64,000 nt of DNA from Gavia stellata. Taxonomy: Eukaryota; Chordata; Aves; Gaviiformes; Gaviidae. The stretch lies in the NCBI RefSeq assembly GCF_030936135.1, contig NC_082600.1, positions 3,348,001 to 3,412,000 on the forward strand, in the 5' to 3' direction. The notes beneath the pieces are model-generated. The model made no database searches. It was not told where the DNA came from and worked only from the letters and a program-made list of their open reading frames with translations. Position 1 is the stretch's first letter, and each line of letters starts with the position of its first letter. Below are positions 61,200 through 64,000 of this stretch, piece by piece. The position numbers and the translations under genes were made by a program.

Positions 61200-64000
61200 T
61201 TTATAGAAGGGTAGGAAGACTGACAAACATTCTTACACAGTGTTATCTACAGTTATTACTAGAAGCACACTCAAAACTAGCTATGCGTGTAACTAAAAAC
61301 ATTTGTCAGCTCTTCGGGAGAAGTCAGCAGATACTCAAAACAGGAGAGAGCAGGAGGGAGTTTAGAAAGATAACCCTTTACCCTTTTACCGAGAGCCAAT
61401 GCTAATTGTCATATACCGGTTTTCCTGTTATCTTTTCAACAATGTCCTGTTTCACAACTGATTTTATTAAATAGTTTGGAGGTTTGAAATAGCTGAGAAT
61501 TAAATGCTGGTTTATTGAACTATGTGTAATATTCCTTCAATGTGTCGATCAATCTCAACATTTCAGAGCAAATTTAAAAGACAGAGTGACCAAGATTCTC
61601 TCTTTGCTTCTTACCATTCTAAATTCTGCCGTCTTCAGCAAACTCATCTATTTCAACAAGAAATGTCAATTTTGCACGGTGCGAACTAACATAGCAAAAA
61701 AAAGTCTGAAATTCAAGATTTGCTAATAATAGCAAAATGTAAAGACAGTGAGAATCAGTGTATTTCCTTTTTATAAAGGCTCGATCTGTCTCTACCACTA
61801 GGCAGAAACTTCTTGAATTAGGAAATTCAACAGGCTTTCATACCATCTCCATGCACGTGGTAGCAATATGCTTTGAGCAAAGCCCATTCACAGAGTTCCT
61901 CTTTTTGGTTCTTTAAGGTGATCGCTCCTAAAATACTACTGGTATAAACAAGAGAGATTTTTCTTTTTAACCCCTTTCATGTTAAAGATTGTACTATTAT
62001 TTTTTTTAAAGAAAATTCAAGCAAATAGATTGCTGGGCAAAATCAAGACAATATGCCACGCAGTTTTGGATAAACTCTGTTTTACCTACATACTTTAAGA
62101 GAAATCTTACTTACAATCACTCAGCATGGCAGAAGCCTTCTTTTCCTTTCCCCACTATGTTCCCTCAGCAAGGATATGTAGCTTCCTCTAAAAGTAATTG
62201 AGAGAACAGGATTTGACCAGATTGGTCCACTCTCTTCATATAATTTAAATTATAAAAATTTTTATTTTTCACATGCCCAAACAACCTCCATCTTGCATAT
62301 TAGAGATATGAAAGTTTCATGACCAAAAATTTCTGGGAAGTTTATGAGCTGAGGAACAGTACAGGGAAGGGAAAAACATCGACCTCTGTGGAAACCCTTC
62401 TTTTCCTTACTGTCAGCCACAGAAATGCAAAGAACATAAAAATGGCGTGAAAAGATGACAAATGCAAAATCCTAAAGGTGGGAAAAGCTATCAAGGCTGG
62501 TAAAATACTCTTTCTCCTCACATGTCCTGAGCAGAATTTCTTGCATCCCCTTTCCAAAGGGAGCTGTGTTTGGCACTCAACAGACATCAAATGGCATGGT
62601 TTGCTTTTTTGGTATTAAAAAAGAAAAGAAAAAAACCACACATACACATTTTGGAAGTAATCTAACCCATTTCTACACCTTAATGCATAGATTCCTGAAG
62701 ATCAGGCAGATTACTTGAAGCATACCTCATTCTCTGTAATCACTGGACTAACATCTGCTTTTCCAAATGCCAGTTCTTAACAAGCATCTTTCCGATTAAA
62801 TAGCAGATGCAAAAGTGTAACATACTTGCTAGACAGAGAAAATACATAAATCTTTAGAAAGGGAAATGGGGGTCCTGCTTATGCCAGACATATTTAAAAT
62901 ACCAGTGATGATAAACCGAGAATATTAACTATTCAATTTATTGTACAGAAAACTGTCAGAAAACGGTAATGTAGAACACTGTTCACTTAAAAAAAAAAAT
63001 CATATCATGGTGATCCTGTAGAATCCTGACCAGGGTTTCTCTGTCAGTCAATGGCTGTCAGCGATTAGGTAGCAGCAGCAAAGACTAAAAGGCAGAATTT
63101 CATATGCTTTGGATTGCTTGATAACAACATAGCGAGTCACATGCAAGAATTAGGGATAATCTTCCGCCTGCCAGTCACATGAGAAGGAAGGATATACTCT
63201 ATAGTCAGCAGAGGAAAGCTGCCTTGGACTTGAACAGACCTCTACTTATCTTCAGGATTTTAATGATATATCTAACGGGCACCTTGCTTAGGCTTTAGGT
63301 GGATTATATGACCCCTTGAGTTAGAGTTATTAGTGAATAACTCTGGTATCAACAGGGACATTTATGAAAACATACCCGGAGCTTGAAAGTCTGATGAAAC
63401 GCTAAGCTCTCCCCTACGCCGCCAGTATTAAGGTGTTCATGCTTGGAAATGTCAAGCATAGTGTTTTAAACCCAAACACTCTGCTAATCAATTAAAGATG
63501 TCACAATCAGAATATATTTGGGTTAGCTGTTTGGAAGATCTAAAAAACTTTTGATCACCAGCACTATTTTTTCCAACAAGACAGTTTTATTTCTTCAGCG
63601 TGACTTCCTTCAGCCTTCGTTAGCATCAGTCATTCTGAAAGTCCCTACGGCAGGTTCATTTTCTGTCAATACTTGAACAAGCAATCAACACTGAAGTGAC
63701 ATCAGGGCCTGCCCTCTGACTCAAGGTGTTCAGAGGCTATTTCCTGGTGACCTCTAGACGGCTGCTAACGAAAACCAAAGAAATTCAACATGCAGGTCTC
63801 AAAACGACATCCAACCCTCGTGCCTTTTGTTTAGGCAAAGAGGAGTCCCCAGTGCAGATCCTGCATCAGAGGCTGCACAAACAGGTTTCTGCACCAAGGA
63901 GAAACGTTCTGCAGCTTCAAAGAATTTGCCAGCTTTTCACACTTTAATTTCATTCATTTTAGCTTTGCTACTTTGCAAAAGAGCAAACATCGAGGCCTGC
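61200..64000 (-). other. SOS2: SOS2 intron 8 (partial), no exon seen
   Basis: AT-rich sequence upstream of exon 9. I looked for DH-domain exons on the minus strand and for any plus-strand gene and saw none. The next SOS2 exon is therefore beyond the right edge. No repeat family was recognised. Confidence 0.6.

Noticed and set aside
63726-63947. Possible exon near the right edge
   Set aside because: The 73-codon plus-strand frame has no similarity to SOS2 (which lies on the minus strand) or to any family known to me, and no convincing splice context.

Overview
This window is nuclear DNA from a vertebrate, almost certainly a bird. Genes are split by GT-AG introns, CpG-island promoters alternate with AT-rich 3' UTRs and introns, and the only recognisable interspersed repeats are short 3' fragments of CR1 LINEs, the typical avian retroposon. 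The gene order ARF6 - VCPKMT - SOS2 matches the syntenic block that I recall from human chromosome 14q21-q22. No bacterial, viral or organellar genes are visible.

Layout. Positions 1-4.2 kb hold no recognisable gene. A CR1 fragment lies at 4.19-4.42 kb. A strong CpG island (about 4.9-6.7 kb) carries the ARF6 promoter, a probable 74-nt 5' UTR intron and the intronless ARF6 coding region (6169-6696, +), followed by an AT-rich 3' UTR that probably runs to about 9.63 kb. From 9.65 to about 31.3 kb there is a GC-rich interval of some 21 kb with many overlapping open frames but no recognisable protein. It holds several short tandem repeats, G-runs and one striking near-perfect 36-bp hairpin at 20681-20755. 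The human counterpart of this interval contains only long non-coding RNAs.

VCPKMT (METTL21D) lies on the minus strand from 35878 down to about 32343. It has five coding exons and a CpG-island promoter. An intergenic stretch follows (about 36.1-39.6 kb). SOS2 is then read on the minus strand from beyond the right edge down to its stop codon at 40842. Fifteen coding exons, equivalent to exons 9-23 of a 23-exon gene, were placed by hand. All splice phases are compatible, and together they encode 975 residues: the end of the DH domain, PH, REM, the CDC25 catalytic domain and the proline-rich tail. The first eight exons (histone fold and most of DH) are outside the window, and intron 8 fills 61.2-64 kb.

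The genes are functionally independent. ARF6 is a small GTPase of endosome and plasma-membrane traffic, VCPKMT methylates a lysine of the AAA ATPase VCP/p97, and SOS2 is a Ras guanine-nucleotide exchange factor. I found no convincing novel biological system. The most unusual objects are the hairpin at 20.7 kb, the uORF-rich ARF6 leader with its tiny intron, the GGGGCC repeat upstream of ARF6, the VCPKMT stop codon embedded in a consensus splice donor, and a T10-G19 tract in SOS2 intron 10.
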